From positions 806,001 through 870,000 of the forward strand of contig NZ_JADPIB010000001.1 of assembly GCF_015767265.1 (NCBI RefSeq): a stretch of 64,000 bases of DNA, in the 5' to 3' direction. This document shows positions 36,244 to 45,996 of this stretch, in pieces. A model generated the notes under the pieces. It had not been told where the DNA came from, made no database searches, and saw only the letters and a program-made list of their open reading frames with translations. The position numbers were made by a program, and so were the translations under genes. How positions within the stretch are numbered: the stretch's first letter is position 1; each line of letters starts with the position of its first letter. The DNA is from Aureivirga marina. Its GTDB lineage: Bacteria > Bacteroidota > Bacteroidia > Flavobacteriales > Flavobacteriaceae.

Positions 36244-39000
36244 ATGAAAATCAAATTTATTACATTCAGTATCTTTTTTTGTTTCATGGTTTCTTTTATT
36301 CACGCCCAATCCATAAAGGGTACAATAATAGATAATGAAACAGACTTACCTTTAAAAGATGTACAACTTTCCATTAAAGGATTAACAAAACTTCACAGAA
36401 CGAATGATGAAGGAGAATTTGAAATCAAAGAAGTTCCTGTAGGGAATCATGTATTGATTATTAATTATGATGACTATCTAAATCAAAACATTCCGTTTGC
36501 AATCAAAGCTGATAATGAGTCACTTGATTTCGGAATTATTGTTTTAGAGAGAAATGTTGAAGATGATAATGACCTTAGTGTTATTACTTTGACCGAGGAT
36601 GATTTGGATGAAAATGGAAGTGGAGGAACTGAAAATATTTCAGGATTACTTCAATCATCTAGAGATGCCTTCTTACAAGCTGCCGCTTTCAATGTTGGAC
36701 AAGCAAGATTTAGAGTAAGAGGTTATGATTCTAATCAAGGAACAGTTCTTATCAACGGTATCGAAATGAACAAACTTTATGATGGTAGACCACAGTGGAA
36801 CAACTGGGGAGGTTTAAATGATGTTTTTAGAAACCAAACTTATATTAACGGTTTACAACCATCAAGCCAAATTTTTGGAGGAGTTTTAGGAGTTTCTAGT
36901 TTTGATACAAGAGCTTCTTCTTACAGAAAGCAAGTTAGATTATCAGCATCTTCATCAAACAGTAATTATGTAGGAAGAGCGATGGCTACTTATTCTACAG
37001 GAATGCAAAGTAACGGATGGGCTTTAGCTGTTTTAGGTTCTAGAAGATTTGCTGAAGAAGGTTATTTTGAAGGTTCTTATTATGATGCTTGGAGTGCTTT
37101 TATCGCAATTGAAAAAAGAATTTCAGACAATCATAGCTTAAACTTAACTGCTTTTATGGCGAAGAATAAAAGAGGAAAATCTTCACCAAATACGCAAGAA
37201 GTTTATGATTTAAAAGGATATCAATACAATTCTTATTGGGGAGAACAAGATGGTGAAAATAGAAACTCAAGATATAGAGATATTAATGAGCCAACGTTTA
37301 TTTTAAGTCACTATTGGGATTTATCAGAAACTTCTTCTTTAAACACAAATGTTGCTTACCAATTTGGATATATTGCTAACAGTAGATTAGGAAATTTCAA
37401 CGCTGATAATCCAGATCCAACGTATTATAAAAAACTTCCAAGTTATTATTTAAGAGATGAAAATAATCCTGATTATGCAAATGCATATTTGGCTTATGAA
37501 AACTTCACAAACGACGGTCAAGTTGACTGGAATGAATTATACGAAGTGAACTTAAATAGATACGATTTAAATGGAAATCCATTAGAAAATTCTCTTTACT
37601 ATTTATATGAAGATAGAACAGAAGATAACTTATTCTCTGCTTCATCAATCTTCAACTCTTCAATCACAGAAGATATCATTTTAGATGCTGGTGTTCGTTA
37701 TAAAAACTTAACATCAAATAACTTTGCTGAAATGGTAGATCTATTAGGAGGATCTTATTTCTTAGATTATGATCAATTTGCAGAAGGAAATAAGAAACAG
37801 TCAGACCTTAATAATCCTGATAGAAAAATTTATATAGGAGATAAATTTAACTATAACTACGAATTAACGGCTTCAACGTTAAATACATTTGCACAATTCC
37901 AATTCCAATATAACAAAGTAGACTTCAATATTTCTGGTAGCTATACAAACACTTCATACCAAAGAGATGGTTTATACAAAAACGGAACATTTGAAAATAT
38001 TTCTTTTGGAAAAGGTGAAAAGCAAACTTTCAATGACTTTGGTGTAAAAGCTGGAGCAACATTAAAACTTACAGGAAGACATTTAGTATTAGTGAACGCT
38101 GGATATTTGACACAAGCTCCTTATATCCGTAACACTTTTGCAAACGTAAGAGTAAACAACACAATCATTCCTAATGTTGATAGTGAGAAAATCATGACAG
38201 GGGATTTAAGTTATATCTTTAGAGCACCTAAATTTAAAGGACGTTTAACAGGATATTATACTAAATACCAAGATGCAATTGAAACTTCTTTCTTCTTTGC
38301 ACAAGGATTAAGAGGAGATGATTCTGATTTCGTATCTGAAATGTTAACAGGAGTTGATAAAAAACACATGGGACTTGAGTTATCATTAGAATATGATGTT
38401 ACTTCAACTATCAAAATTAAAGGAGCTGCTGCTGTTGGACAATACACTTATGACAACAATCCAAACTTATACTTACAATCTTCAAGTGCTGAACCATTAG
38501 TTGACTATGGTAAAAGTTATTTAAAAGATTATAGATTAAGTAATGGACCACAAAATGCATTCTCTTTAGGATTTGAATATAGAGACCCAGATTATTGGTG
38601 GGTTGGAGCAAATGCAAACATCATTTCAAATAATTATTTAGATGTAGCTCCTATCTTAAGAACTGAGAACTTCTTCTTAGATTCAGAAGGATTACCATTC
38701 AATGATATCGATTTAGATGAAGCAAAAGAATTATTAAGACAAGAGAAGTTTGATACTGCTTTCTTAGTAAATCTTCAAGGAGGAAAATCTTGGAAAATAA
38801 ACCAATATTATGTTGGTGTATTTGCAAGTATCAACAACGTATTAGGAGAATTATATAAGTCTGGTGGTTTCGAACAATCAAGAAACGCAAATTATCAAAG
38901 ATTAAAAGAAGATAAAAGTAGACAAACTCCATTATTCGGACCTAAATATTGGTACGGATATGATACAACGTATTTTTTAAATGTTTATGTAAGATTTTAA
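36244..39000 (+). CDS. TonB-dependent receptor with carboxypeptidase-regulatory-like domain
   Basis: A 918-residue outer membrane receptor. The signal peptide ends FIHAQ, followed by a CarboxypepD_reg-like domain (about residues 22-100), then a plug (VGQARFRVRGYDSNQGTVLI with NGIEMN) and a barrel ending TTYFLNVYVRF, with the terminal Phe typical of outer membrane barrels. A DUF5689 lipoprotein starts 10 bases downstream, and the divergent gene is a secreted nuclease-like protein. The combination suggests import of nucleic-acid fragments or phosphate compounds, but the substrate is inferred only from neighbours. Confidence 0.9.
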   Translation: MKIKFITFSIFFCFMVSFIHAQSIKGTIIDNETDLPLKDVQLSIKGLTKLHRTNDEGEFEIKEVPVGNHVLIINYDDYLNQNIPFAIKADNESLDFGIIVLERNVEDDNDLSVITLTEDDLDENGSGGTENISGLLQSSRDAFLQAAAFNVGQARFRVRGYDSNQGTVLINGIEMNKLYDGRPQWNNWGGLNDVFRNQTYINGLQPSSQIFGGVLGVSSFDTRASSYRKQVRLSASSSNSNYVGRAMATYSTGMQSNGWALAVLGSRRFAEEGYFEGSYYDAWSAFIAIEKRISDNHSLNLTAFMAKNKRGKSSPNTQEVYDLKGYQYNSYWGEQDGENRNSRYRDINEPTFILSHYWDLSETSSLNTNVAYQFGYIANSRLGNFNADNPDPTYYKKLPSYYLRDENNPDYANAYLAYENFTNDGQVDWNELYEVNLNRYDLNGNPLENSLYYLYEDRTEDNLFSASSIFNSSITEDIILDAGVRYKNLTSNNFAEMVDLLGGSYFLDYDQFAEGNKKQSDLNNPDRKIYIGDKFNYNYELTASTLNTFAQFQFQYNKVDFNISGSYTNTSYQRDGLYKNGTFENISFGKGEKQTFNDFGVKAGATLKLTGRHLVLVNAGYLTQAPYIRNTFANVRVNNTIIPNVDSEKIMTGDLSYIFRAPKFKGRLTGYYTKYQDAIETSFFFAQGLRGDDSDFVSEMLTGVDKKHMGLELSLEYDVTSTIKIKGAAAVGQYTYDNNPNLYLQSSSAEPLVDYGKSYLKDYRLSNGPQNAFSLGFEYRDPDYWWVGANANIISNNYLDVAPILRTENFFLDSEGLPFNDIDLDEAKELLRQEKFDTAFLVNLQGGKSWKINQYYVGVFASINNVLGELYKSGGFEQSRNANYQRLKEDKSRQTPLFGPKYWYGYDTTYFLNVYVRF

Positions 39001-39010
39001 ATAAAATAAA

Positions 39011-40333
39011 ATGAAAAAATTATTTTTATTATTAAGTTTAGGATGTTTATTTGCTATTTTTCAAACATCTTGTGTGAACGACGATGATTATTCAGTTCCG
39101 ACGATAGTAGACCCAAGTATTGATATAGAACCAAATATTACTTTAGCAGGTGTAAAACAAATGTACACTGGTTCATTAATTGAATTCGGTGCAGATTCAG
39201 AATTAATCTTTGAAGCTTATGTAGTTTCTAGTGATGAATCTGGAAATATTTATAAAACAATATACTTACAAGATGATCCAACAGATCCAACTGAAGGAAT
39301 CACAATTAGTGTAGATGCAACAGATACTTACGTAAAATATAATGTAGGTAGAAAAGTATATGTAAAATTAGCTGGATTATACATGAACTCTTTAAATGGA
39401 GTTTTAACAATTGGAGGATTAAATGGAAGTGACGTTGGAAGAATTTCTGAATTCACTTATGAAGATCACTTAGTAAGATCTCCAGAAACGATGACTGTTA
39501 CTCCTAAAGAAGTTACTTCTGCTGACTTCTCTCCTGCTTTACATGGAATTTTAATTAAATTAAATGACAGACAATTAATCGAAAGTGAATTAGGATCTGC
39601 TTATGCAAACTATGATAATACTTTCTCTGTAAACAGAACGATCGTTAGTTGTTCTGGTGGAGAAAATATCGTAATGAGAAATAGTGGATTTGCTTCTTTC
39701 AAATCTGAAACTTTCCCAGAAGGTAGAGGATCTGTAGTTGCTATCTTTAGTGCTTTCAACAGTACTAACCAATTATTCATTAGAGGAACACAAGACGTTC
39801 AGTTTACTGAAAACAGATGTGATCCTTTATTTAGCGAAGACTTTAGTGATGTTGTTAACAATGAAGCTATTAATTTACCAGGATGGCTTAACTTTACACA
39901 AGCTGGTTCTAGAAACTGGAATGGTGGTGAATTTAACGATGTAAAATATGCTAAATTCTCTCCATTTAACTCAGGAGAAGCTGAAAACATCGGATGGTTA
40001 ATTACTCCAGCAATCGATTTAAGTTCTACAACTTCACCTATTTTAACTTTTGAAACTGCAACTGCTTTTGCTGTGGATGGATTCCAACCATTAGAAGTAT
40101 TAGTTTCAACTGATTTTGATGGAACTGAAGCTGGTGTTGAAACTGCAACTTGGACTGCTTTAAGTGCTGACTTAGCTGGACCTGGAAACGCTAACTATGA
40201 AATCGTTCCTTCAGGAGAAGTAAACTTAAGTGGACATATTTCAAACACTGTTTATATTGCTTATAGATATACAGGAAGTACTTCTCAAGCTCCATTAGTA
40301 CAAGTTTATAATATCAAAATCTTAGAACAATAA
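39011..40333 (+). CDS. DUF5689 surface lipoprotein with C-terminal choice-of-anchor-J-like domain
   Basis: A 440-residue lipoprotein. The signal peptide ends in FQTSC (Cys21), followed by VNDDDY. Residues about 40-270 fit DUF5689 (FEAYVVSSDESGNIYKTIYL, then an OB-like strand set). From about residue 275 (FSEDFSDVVNNEAINLPGW, LITPAIDLSS) it has the jelly-roll pattern of choice-of-anchor J domains, which often bind glycans or ligands. It probably works at the cell surface with the TonB receptor encoded 10 bases upstream, as SusD-type lipoproteins do. Confidence 0.82.
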   Translation: MKKLFLLLSLGCLFAIFQTSCVNDDDYSVPTIVDPSIDIEPNITLAGVKQMYTGSLIEFGADSELIFEAYVVSSDESGNIYKTIYLQDDPTDPTEGITISVDATDTYVKYNVGRKVYVKLAGLYMNSLNGVLTIGGLNGSDVGRISEFTYEDHLVRSPETMTVTPKEVTSADFSPALHGILIKLNDRQLIESELGSAYANYDNTFSVNRTIVSCSGGENIVMRNSGFASFKSETFPEGRGSVVAIFSAFNSTNQLFIRGTQDVQFTENRCDPLFSEDFSDVVNNEAINLPGWLNFTQAGSRNWNGGEFNDVKYAKFSPFNSGEAENIGWLITPAIDLSSTTSPILTFETATAFAVDGFQPLEVLVSTDFDGTEAGVETATWTALSADLAGPGNANYEIVPSGEVNLSGHISNTVYIAYRYTGSTSQAPLVQVYNIKILEQ

Positions 40334-40354
40334 GATTCTGAAAAGATATAAATC

Positions 40355-40387
40355 AAAAAAGCCTGTCAAATTCGACAGGCTTTTTCT
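40355..40387. terminator. Bidirectional terminator between DUF5689 gene and pyk
   Basis: AAAAAGCCTGTC pairs with GACAGGCTTTTT, with A and T runs on both sides, serving both convergent transcripts. Confidence 0.85.
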
Positions 40388-40415
40388 TTTTAAAATATTT
40401 AATAAAGATTAAGTA

Positions 40416-41840
40416 CTATTCAATCTCAGAAATTCGAAGTGTGTTCACCATTCCTTTCGCTTTTACAGGCATTGAAGTTAATGTAACTACAAAATCACCA
40501 TCTTTTACAATACCTTTTTCTTTTGCAAAATTATTGATATCCTCAACTGTTTCATCTGTGCTTACTTTTCTGTCATAGAAATAAGCATTCACTCCCCAAA
40601 GTAAATTTAACATCGTTAAAATTCGCTTATTTGAAGTAAAAGTGATAATATCTGCTTTAGGTCGCCAAGCAGATATTTGGAATGCTGTATAACCAGAATT
40701 TGTCAAAGTAGCAATTGCTTTTGCATCAATTTCATCCGAAACAGAAGCTGCATGATAACAAACTGCTTTCGTTACAAAACGATTTGTTTTAATAAAAGGT
40801 GGATCTTTTGGAACTTGAATTAATGGTGAATGTTCAACTCCACGAATAATTTTAGCCATTTGCTCAATAACGGTTACAGGATATTCTCCAACAGAAGTTT
40901 CTCCAGAAAGCATTACTGCATCTGCTCCATCCATAATTGAATTTGCAACATCATTCACTTCGGCTCTTGTTGGAACTTGACTTTGAATCATACTTTCCAT
41001 CATTTGCGTTGCGATGATAACAGGAATTCTAGCTTGTTTTGCTCTTTGTACTAATTTCTTTTGAAGTAAAGGAACTTTTTGCATCGGCAATTCTACTCCT
41101 AAGTCACCACGAGCAACCATTAATCCATCACAATAAGGAATTAATGCATCTAAATTTTCAATTGCTTCTGGTTTTTCAATTTTAGCTACAACAGGAATTT
41201 TAAATTGTGATTTTTCCGCAATTAATTTATGTAAAGATTGTAAATCTTCTGCCGTTCTTACGAATGATAAAGCAATCCAATCTACACCTTGCTCAATCGC
41301 AAAGTTTGCATCTTTTATATCCTTTTCTGTTAAAGCTGGTAAAGAAATATTTGTATTTGGTAAGTTTACACCTTTTTTAGATTTTAAACTTCCTCCTCTT
41401 AAAACTTTTGTTTGGACTTCATCTTCTCCATTTGTATCTATTACTTCAAAAAGAAGCTTTCCATCATCTACCAGAATATGTTCTCCTTTTTTGACATCTC
41501 TTGGGAAGTTTTGATATGTCATAAATGCTTTTTTCCCATCTCCGATACATTCATTTGTTGTGAATGTAAAAGTATCTCCTACATTTAAAACATTTTCTTT
41601 CATTGTCCCAACTCTAAGTTTAGGACCTTGTAAATCTGCAAGAATCGCAGTATTAATATTATGTTCGTCGTTTAATTCACGAATTATTTCAATATTTTTC
41701 TTTACAATATCGTAGTTTGCATGTGAAAAGTTTATTCTAAAAACATTCACACCTGCTTTGATCATCTTGAACATTGTCTTCTTATCGGAACAAGCAGGGC
41801 CTAATGTTGCTACAATTTTAGTTTTTTTTGTTGTCGGCAT
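40416..41840 (-). CDS. pyk: Pyruvate kinase
   Basis: A 474-residue glycolytic enzyme converting PEP and ADP to pyruvate and ATP. It starts KTKIVATLGPACSDKKTM, has the active-site signature VVAKIEKPEAIENLD with its catalytic Lys, then MVARGDLGVELP and DGADAVMLSGETSVGEYP. The C-terminal domain is complete. It follows the IPExxxVDY gene after only 2 bases, a pairing common in flavobacteria. Confidence 0.97.
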   Translation of the reverse strand: MPTTKKTKIVATLGPACSDKKTMFKMIKAGVNVFRINFSHANYDIVKKNIEIIRELNDEHNINTAILADLQGPKLRVGTMKENVLNVGDTFTFTTNECIGDGKKAFMTYQNFPRDVKKGEHILVDDGKLLFEVIDTNGEDEVQTKVLRGGSLKSKKGVNLPNTNISLPALTEKDIKDANFAIEQGVDWIALSFVRTAEDLQSLHKLIAEKSQFKIPVVAKIEKPEAIENLDALIPYCDGLMVARGDLGVELPMQKVPLLQKKLVQRAKQARIPVIIATQMMESMIQSQVPTRAEVNDVANSIMDGADAVMLSGETSVGEYPVTVIEQMAKIIRGVEHSPLIQVPKDPPFIKTNRFVTKAVCYHAASVSDEIDAKAIATLTNSGYTAFQISAWRPKADIITFTSNKRILTMLNLLWGVNAYFYDRKVSTDETVEDINNFAKEKGIVKDGDFVVTLTSMPVKAKGMVNTLRISEIE

Positions 41841-41842
41841 AG

Positions 41843-42310
41843 TTAAAAAATTAAAAAGTCTTTTGATTTTAAAGATTGAGGATTTATCGAGTAAGAGGTC
41901 ATTACTTGTTCTATCTCATTAATTTTATTGACAAGAACATTTACATCTTGCTCTTTCAAATCTCGATCTATTTTCAAAAAAAAATCTACCTTCTTTTTTT
42001 CAGGTATTAAATAAACAGCTGTATTTATACTTTCACTTATCTCTTCAAATAAAGTTTCTGAATTCTTAGAAACCTCTTCATTTTCAGATTTATTTGCAAT
42101 TAAAAAGTAATCCGTAAAATTGTGTTCATCTCGGAATTCAAAAATACAAAAACTAGATTTCTTATTCGTGAATTCTAAGTTATTTTTAGATTTTTCAAGA
42201 CTTGTATTGATTTTTTGATTAATTAAATATGCCAATCGATAATCTTCTTCGATAGTATGGATTCCTATAAGTGTGTAATCATAATTTATATCAATAGAAA
42301 GTGTTTGCAT
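41843..42310 (-). CDS. IPExxxVDY family protein
   Basis: A 155-residue soluble protein. It carries LIPEKKKVDFFLKI, matching the IPExxxVDY pattern that names this Bacteroidota family (Tyr replaced by Phe here). Function unknown. Its stop is 2 bases before the pyk start, so the two are cotranscribed and likely coupled, suggesting a link to glycolysis or its regulation, but this is inference. Confidence 0.82.
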   Translation of the reverse strand: MQTLSIDINYDYTLIGIHTIEEDYRLAYLINQKINTSLEKSKNNLEFTNKKSSFCIFEFRDEHNFTDYFLIANKSENEEVSKNSETLFEEISESINTAVYLIPEKKKVDFFLKIDRDLKEQDVNVLVNKINEIEQVMTSYSINPQSLKSKDFLIF

Positions 42311-42436
42311 ACTTTGTTCTTATATATCTTTTCTTAAATGTAAAAATATTACTTTTAAAAGAGATATTATTTAATATTCTTTAAATATATTAAATCGAAG
42401 CATTAAAAAACTTATAGAAACTCTTTTTTTTAAGAA

Positions 42437-42472
42437 ATAAAAAAGCCCGTGTCTAAAACACAGGCTTTTTTA
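42437..42472 (-). terminator. Terminator of the 42491-45384 operon
   Basis: AAAAAGCCCGTGT pairs with ACACAGGCTTTTT (one mismatch), flanked by A and T runs; lies after the 513-residue secreted protein gene. Confidence 0.75.
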
Positions 42473-42490
42473 TAAAATATGGATTAAAAT

Positions 42491-44032
42491 TTATTCCACT
42501 TCCACTTTTTCTAAGTGAAGCGTTGATTTTTTTGTTTTCTTATCATATTCATAAATCATCACATGACCAAGTTTTGCTGGATATGCTTTGATTGATTTAT
42601 TCTTATTTGACAAATAAAATTTAGATTCTTTAAATTCTCCATCTTGATAAATAATAGTTTTATAAGAATATTTATTTTTTTCTCCTTTTAATCTTTCATA
42701 ATCAATAAAAGTAGAATATAATCTGTTATTCTTACTATCTTTTTGTGTATTTACATAGTCAAAATCTCCTCTTGCTTTTGCTACTAAAGCTCCAATTTGT
42801 GGAGAACTTAATCCTGCAATATTAGGAACTTTTGATTTTCCTTTATCGAATTTTACAATATCAACTAATTCAAAGTTTTCAGAAAATTTAAAAAAGAAAG
42901 CATCTGTAATTACCAAATTACTAATATCTGCTGAACTTCCACCACCTAAGGCAAATGCGGCAATTCCTCCTGCACTCGCTCTTTTTCTATATTGTTCTCC
43001 AATTCCAATATATCCTTCATCAACTTTTATAATGTTATGGAAAAAGATAAAGTTTTTTCCCTTTTCATTATTTAATTCTTGAAATTTACTAAATATTTCA
43101 TCTTTCCAACTTATTCTTTCATCACTAATTTTTTCTCCTGCATATGTATATTTTTGTAAAAATAATCCATCACTTTTAAGTTTCTTCGTACTCTTATAAT
43201 CAGGATAATATTCCCCCATCAAAATAATATGTTCATCTGTAAATGATGCATTTGTCATCATTATTAAATCTTCTACGTTTTTGGAATCTTTATTAAATTC
43301 TTTTTCAAAAATTACTTTACCATTGTCTATGTTTACAACTTTTAAATGATGTGAAGTTTTTTTAGACATTAAAGATTTTCTATTAATTTCAGCAAATACG
43401 ATTACTTTATCATTATAACCATAAACTTGCATACTTCTATGTAATTTATCTTTTTTATATTCTCCAAACATCCAATTCTTTCCTCCACTTGTTGAAATAT
43501 AATGCATTCTATATTTCATTTTTTTAATAAGTGTCATATAACTTATAATATATCCTTTATTATCAATAGGATAAATTTGAATAATTTGATTTAATCCAAA
43601 TCTCTTTCCCATTCCACTTATAAATTTCAAATCTTTCTCAGAAACTTCAAATTCATAAGGTTCTAATAATTCTCCTTTTCTATTATATCCTACAGTTTTA
43701 ATAACTTTTTGTTTATAATTTATAAAGATTAAGGAAATTTGATCTCCATTATAAGCTGCATCAACTAAAGAAATTTTCTTATCATCTATATATTTTTTCC
43801 TTGCAACTTCATTTAAATTTTTATCTAAAAGAACAATAACATATTCTGCTTTTCCTTTTTTTAAATTGTCAACTTTATAAAAGAAGTAAAATCCATCAAC
43901 TTCATTATTTTTATCATCTAAAGTTCCAGATTTTATAAGTTTATATTCGGAAACACCTTCGATTGTTTTAGTTTGTCCAAAACTAGTTAGTACTGAAAAC
44001 ATCAATACAATTAAAAGCAATAATTTTTTCAT
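42491..44032 (-). CDS. Secreted protein of unknown function, propeller-like
   Basis: A 513-residue exported protein; the signal peptide ends LTSFGQ. The mature part alternates short strands with stretches such as YVIVLLDKNLNEVARKKYI and VVNIDNGKVIFEKEF, resembling a large beta-propeller. It may belong to the DUF6770-type proteins of Bacteroidota, but I am not certain. A Gly/Ala-rich patch (AGGIAAFALGGGSSADI) sits near residue 355. It follows the M48 protease gene after 8 bases and is the last gene of that operon. Confidence 0.6.
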   Translation of the reverse strand: MKKLLLLIVLMFSVLTSFGQTKTIEGVSEYKLIKSGTLDDKNNEVDGFYFFYKVDNLKKGKAEYVIVLLDKNLNEVARKKYIDDKKISLVDAAYNGDQISLIFINYKQKVIKTVGYNRKGELLEPYEFEVSEKDLKFISGMGKRFGLNQIIQIYPIDNKGYIISYMTLIKKMKYRMHYISTSGGKNWMFGEYKKDKLHRSMQVYGYNDKVIVFAEINRKSLMSKKTSHHLKVVNIDNGKVIFEKEFNKDSKNVEDLIMMTNASFTDEHIILMGEYYPDYKSTKKLKSDGLFLQKYTYAGEKISDERISWKDEIFSKFQELNNEKGKNFIFFHNIIKVDEGYIGIGEQYRKRASAGGIAAFALGGGSSADISNLVITDAFFFKFSENFELVDIVKFDKGKSKVPNIAGLSSPQIGALVAKARGDFDYVNTQKDSKNNRLYSTFIDYERLKGEKNKYSYKTIIYQDGEFKESKFYLSNKNKSIKAYPAKLGHVMIYEYDKKTKKSTLHLEKVEVE

Positions 44033-44040
44033 TTTGTAAA

Positions 44041-45384
44041 TTATAATTGTTTATAAAAAGTGTAATAAGATTCTAATTCTTTTCTATTTTTTTCTTCAAT
44101 ATGGTAAGTTAAAAAGGCTTTAGAAAGTTTCTTTAATTGATAAAGACTAATGTTGTGCATAAACTTTCTAATTGAATTCAAGTTTTCTTCATTCCATCTA
44201 TCATTCGGATGTGGAATTTCTTTTCCTATCAATCGATTTTTTTTAATAAAATAAAGCTTCTTTAGTAAGCTACCTAAATCTTCGTAATATTCTTCATTTC
44301 CTTTTGCAATTTCAGATGAAATCAAATAAAATGCGATATCAAGTTTTGCATGATCTATTGACGTTTTTACACAAAGTTTTTTAGCAATTCTACTTAATTC
44401 TTTATATTCATTATTTGTTTCTTCACTTGCAATTGTTATCTCTTTTTCTTTTATTTTTTCAACTCTTTCCTTTATATGAGGATGTGACCGAATCGAATCT
44501 TTATTTATTTCATAATCATTAGTTTTCGCATCCAAATCAAACATCATTTCCTCTTCCTCTAATAATGTAAAATCAAATTTATATCCATTTACATTAAACA
44601 ACGATTTCCAATTTACTTCTTCTTTAAAAACTAATTCTTCTAATTTTCCTAATTTTTCAAGAGCTGAAACCGATGCATTTACATCAAACCCTGTCTTTTT
44701 ATAAAATTGAAATCCTAAAGAATCTGCTTCTAATTCATTTTTCCTTGAATTTTTCTTAAACGCGAAATTCATTTTTTTTAAGAAAGCTCTCGCAGCAGTT
44801 CCTTTTCCATATTTCATTTTTTTAATTCGTTTCGTATTATTCTTTAAATCTTCTGAATTAAAAGCAGACATCATAGAATCTATTTTAGCTTTACTATGTT
44901 TCAATTCTTGATGTGCATATTCATGTGATAACACAAAAGCTAATTCTGCATCACTTTCTAAAAGGAAAAACAACCCCAAATTTACTGTAAATAGTCCGTT
45001 TCCATAAGACGATGCATTTGGTATAATATTTTTATCTATTAAAGTATAATGACTTTGCTGAATAATTTGTGGATTGGAAGCAACAATTTTCTCAAAAATA
45101 GATGTCAATTTATCATTTAAAATTTTATTGAAAACATAAACACTATCATTAAAATTTCCTTTTAATGACACGAGCATATTGTCATAAATTTCTACTTTAT
45201 CTTTCTTATATTTATCAGAATAAACTTCATCTTTTTTTTGTTTAATTACTTTTTCTATTTGTTGAATAACCTGTTCTCTTTTTCCAAAATTTGAGTAAGA
45301 ATATTCATTTTTATTAGTTTGACTATATGACAAAAAACACCATGTCATAAAGAAACATAGAGCAACTATATTTTTTCTATTCAT
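44041..45384 (-). CDS. M48 family zinc metalloprotease
   Basis: A 447-residue exported protease; residues 1-21 form a signal peptide ending SYSQ. The zinc motif is HEYAH at residues 154-158 in FVLSHEYAHQELKHSKA, and the third ligand is the Glu of NELEADSLGF. The large C-terminal part is Lys/Glu-rich and helical, with no clear TPR pattern. It likely degrades damaged envelope proteins in the periplasm, as BepA/YfgC-type enzymes do. First gene of an operon with the 513-residue secreted protein, 8 bases apart. Confidence 0.85.
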   Translation of the reverse strand: MNRKNIVALCFFMTWCFLSYSQTNKNEYSYSNFGKREQVIQQIEKVIKQKKDEVYSDKYKKDKVEIYDNMLVSLKGNFNDSVYVFNKILNDKLTSIFEKIVASNPQIIQQSHYTLIDKNIIPNASSYGNGLFTVNLGLFFLLESDAELAFVLSHEYAHQELKHSKAKIDSMMSAFNSEDLKNNTKRIKKMKYGKGTAARAFLKKMNFAFKKNSRKNELEADSLGFQFYKKTGFDVNASVSALEKLGKLEELVFKEEVNWKSLFNVNGYKFDFTLLEEEEMMFDLDAKTNDYEINKDSIRSHPHIKERVEKIKEKEITIASEETNNEYKELSRIAKKLCVKTSIDHAKLDIAFYLISSEIAKGNEEYYEDLGSLLKKLYFIKKNRLIGKEIPHPNDRWNEENLNSIRKFMHNISLYQLKKLSKAFLTYHIEEKNRKELESYYTFYKQL

Positions 45385-45446
45385 AACAAATACAAAATTA
45401 CATTTTTTATATTTATAACAAAAAAAATGTTATTTTTTTTAATTAA

Positions 45447-45478
45447 TAAAAAAGTCTATGTTAATAAACACAGACTTT
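45447..45478 (-). terminator. Terminator of the 45513-45821 gene
   Basis: AAAGTCTATGTT pairs with AACACAGACTTT (one mismatch), with a T run on the minus strand. Confidence 0.65.
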
Positions 45479-45512
45479 ATCATATATATTTAAAATAAGA
45501 AGTTTTTATTTT

Positions 45513-45821
45513 TTATTCCATATACTTTAATCTTCGTAAAATTTCCGAAATTTCCGAAACATTTGAAAAACCATATCCGTTTACTAAAATTCCTTTTTTT
45601 GTTCCATTTCGTTCTTGAATCGCAAAAACAGCAACTTCATCTGACGGATCTGTATTTCCTTCATAACGATATATTCCAGCAATTTCATAATCTTCCAAAT
45701 CATATTTAGAATGCTCACAAATCAAGCAATTTTCTTTTAAATTAAAATCAATTGTAAATCCTTCTTTTTGTAATTCAGCAATTGCTTCTGAAACGGTATT
45801 ATAATGCATAAACTCTTTCAT
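45513..45821 (-). CDS. Small conserved soluble protein
   Basis: A 102-residue acidic cytoplasmic protein (two more codons if the ATG at 45827 is used). The pattern FTIDFNLKENCLICEHSKYD then YRYEGNTDPSDEVAVFAIQE is shared by a small family in Bacteroidota that is often labelled phosphoribosylpyrophosphate synthetase in databases. It has no PRPP-synthase motifs and is far too short, so I do not accept that name. Function unknown. Single gene. Confidence 0.65.
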   Translation of the reverse strand: MKEFMHYNTVSEAIAELQKEGFTIDFNLKENCLICEHSKYDLEDYEIAGIYRYEGNTDPSDEVAVFAIQERNGTKKGILVNGYGFSNVSEISEILRRLKYME

Positions 45822-45954
45822 AATCACTTGACCTTAAAATTAAAACATTAAATTAACCATTCATCTTTTTATATTAAAATATTGAATCATAATTTTTTAC
45901 AAACTTTCCAATTTTAATTCTAAAAATCCTTTCCATAATTCTTCTTTTTCTAAG

Positions 45955-45962
45955 TATATTTG
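45955..45962 (+). promoter_or_regulatory. -7 promoter box of the asparaginase gene
   Basis: TATATTTG matches TAnnTTTG, 34 bases before the ATG at 45997. Confidence 0.45.
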
Positions 45963-45996
45963 AGACAAATAATTACAATCTATATTTCAATTTAAA

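Noticed and set aside
45513-45827. Phosphoribosylpyrophosphate synthetase
   Set aside because: The protein has about 100 residues and none of the PRPP synthase motifs; the label is a database habit.
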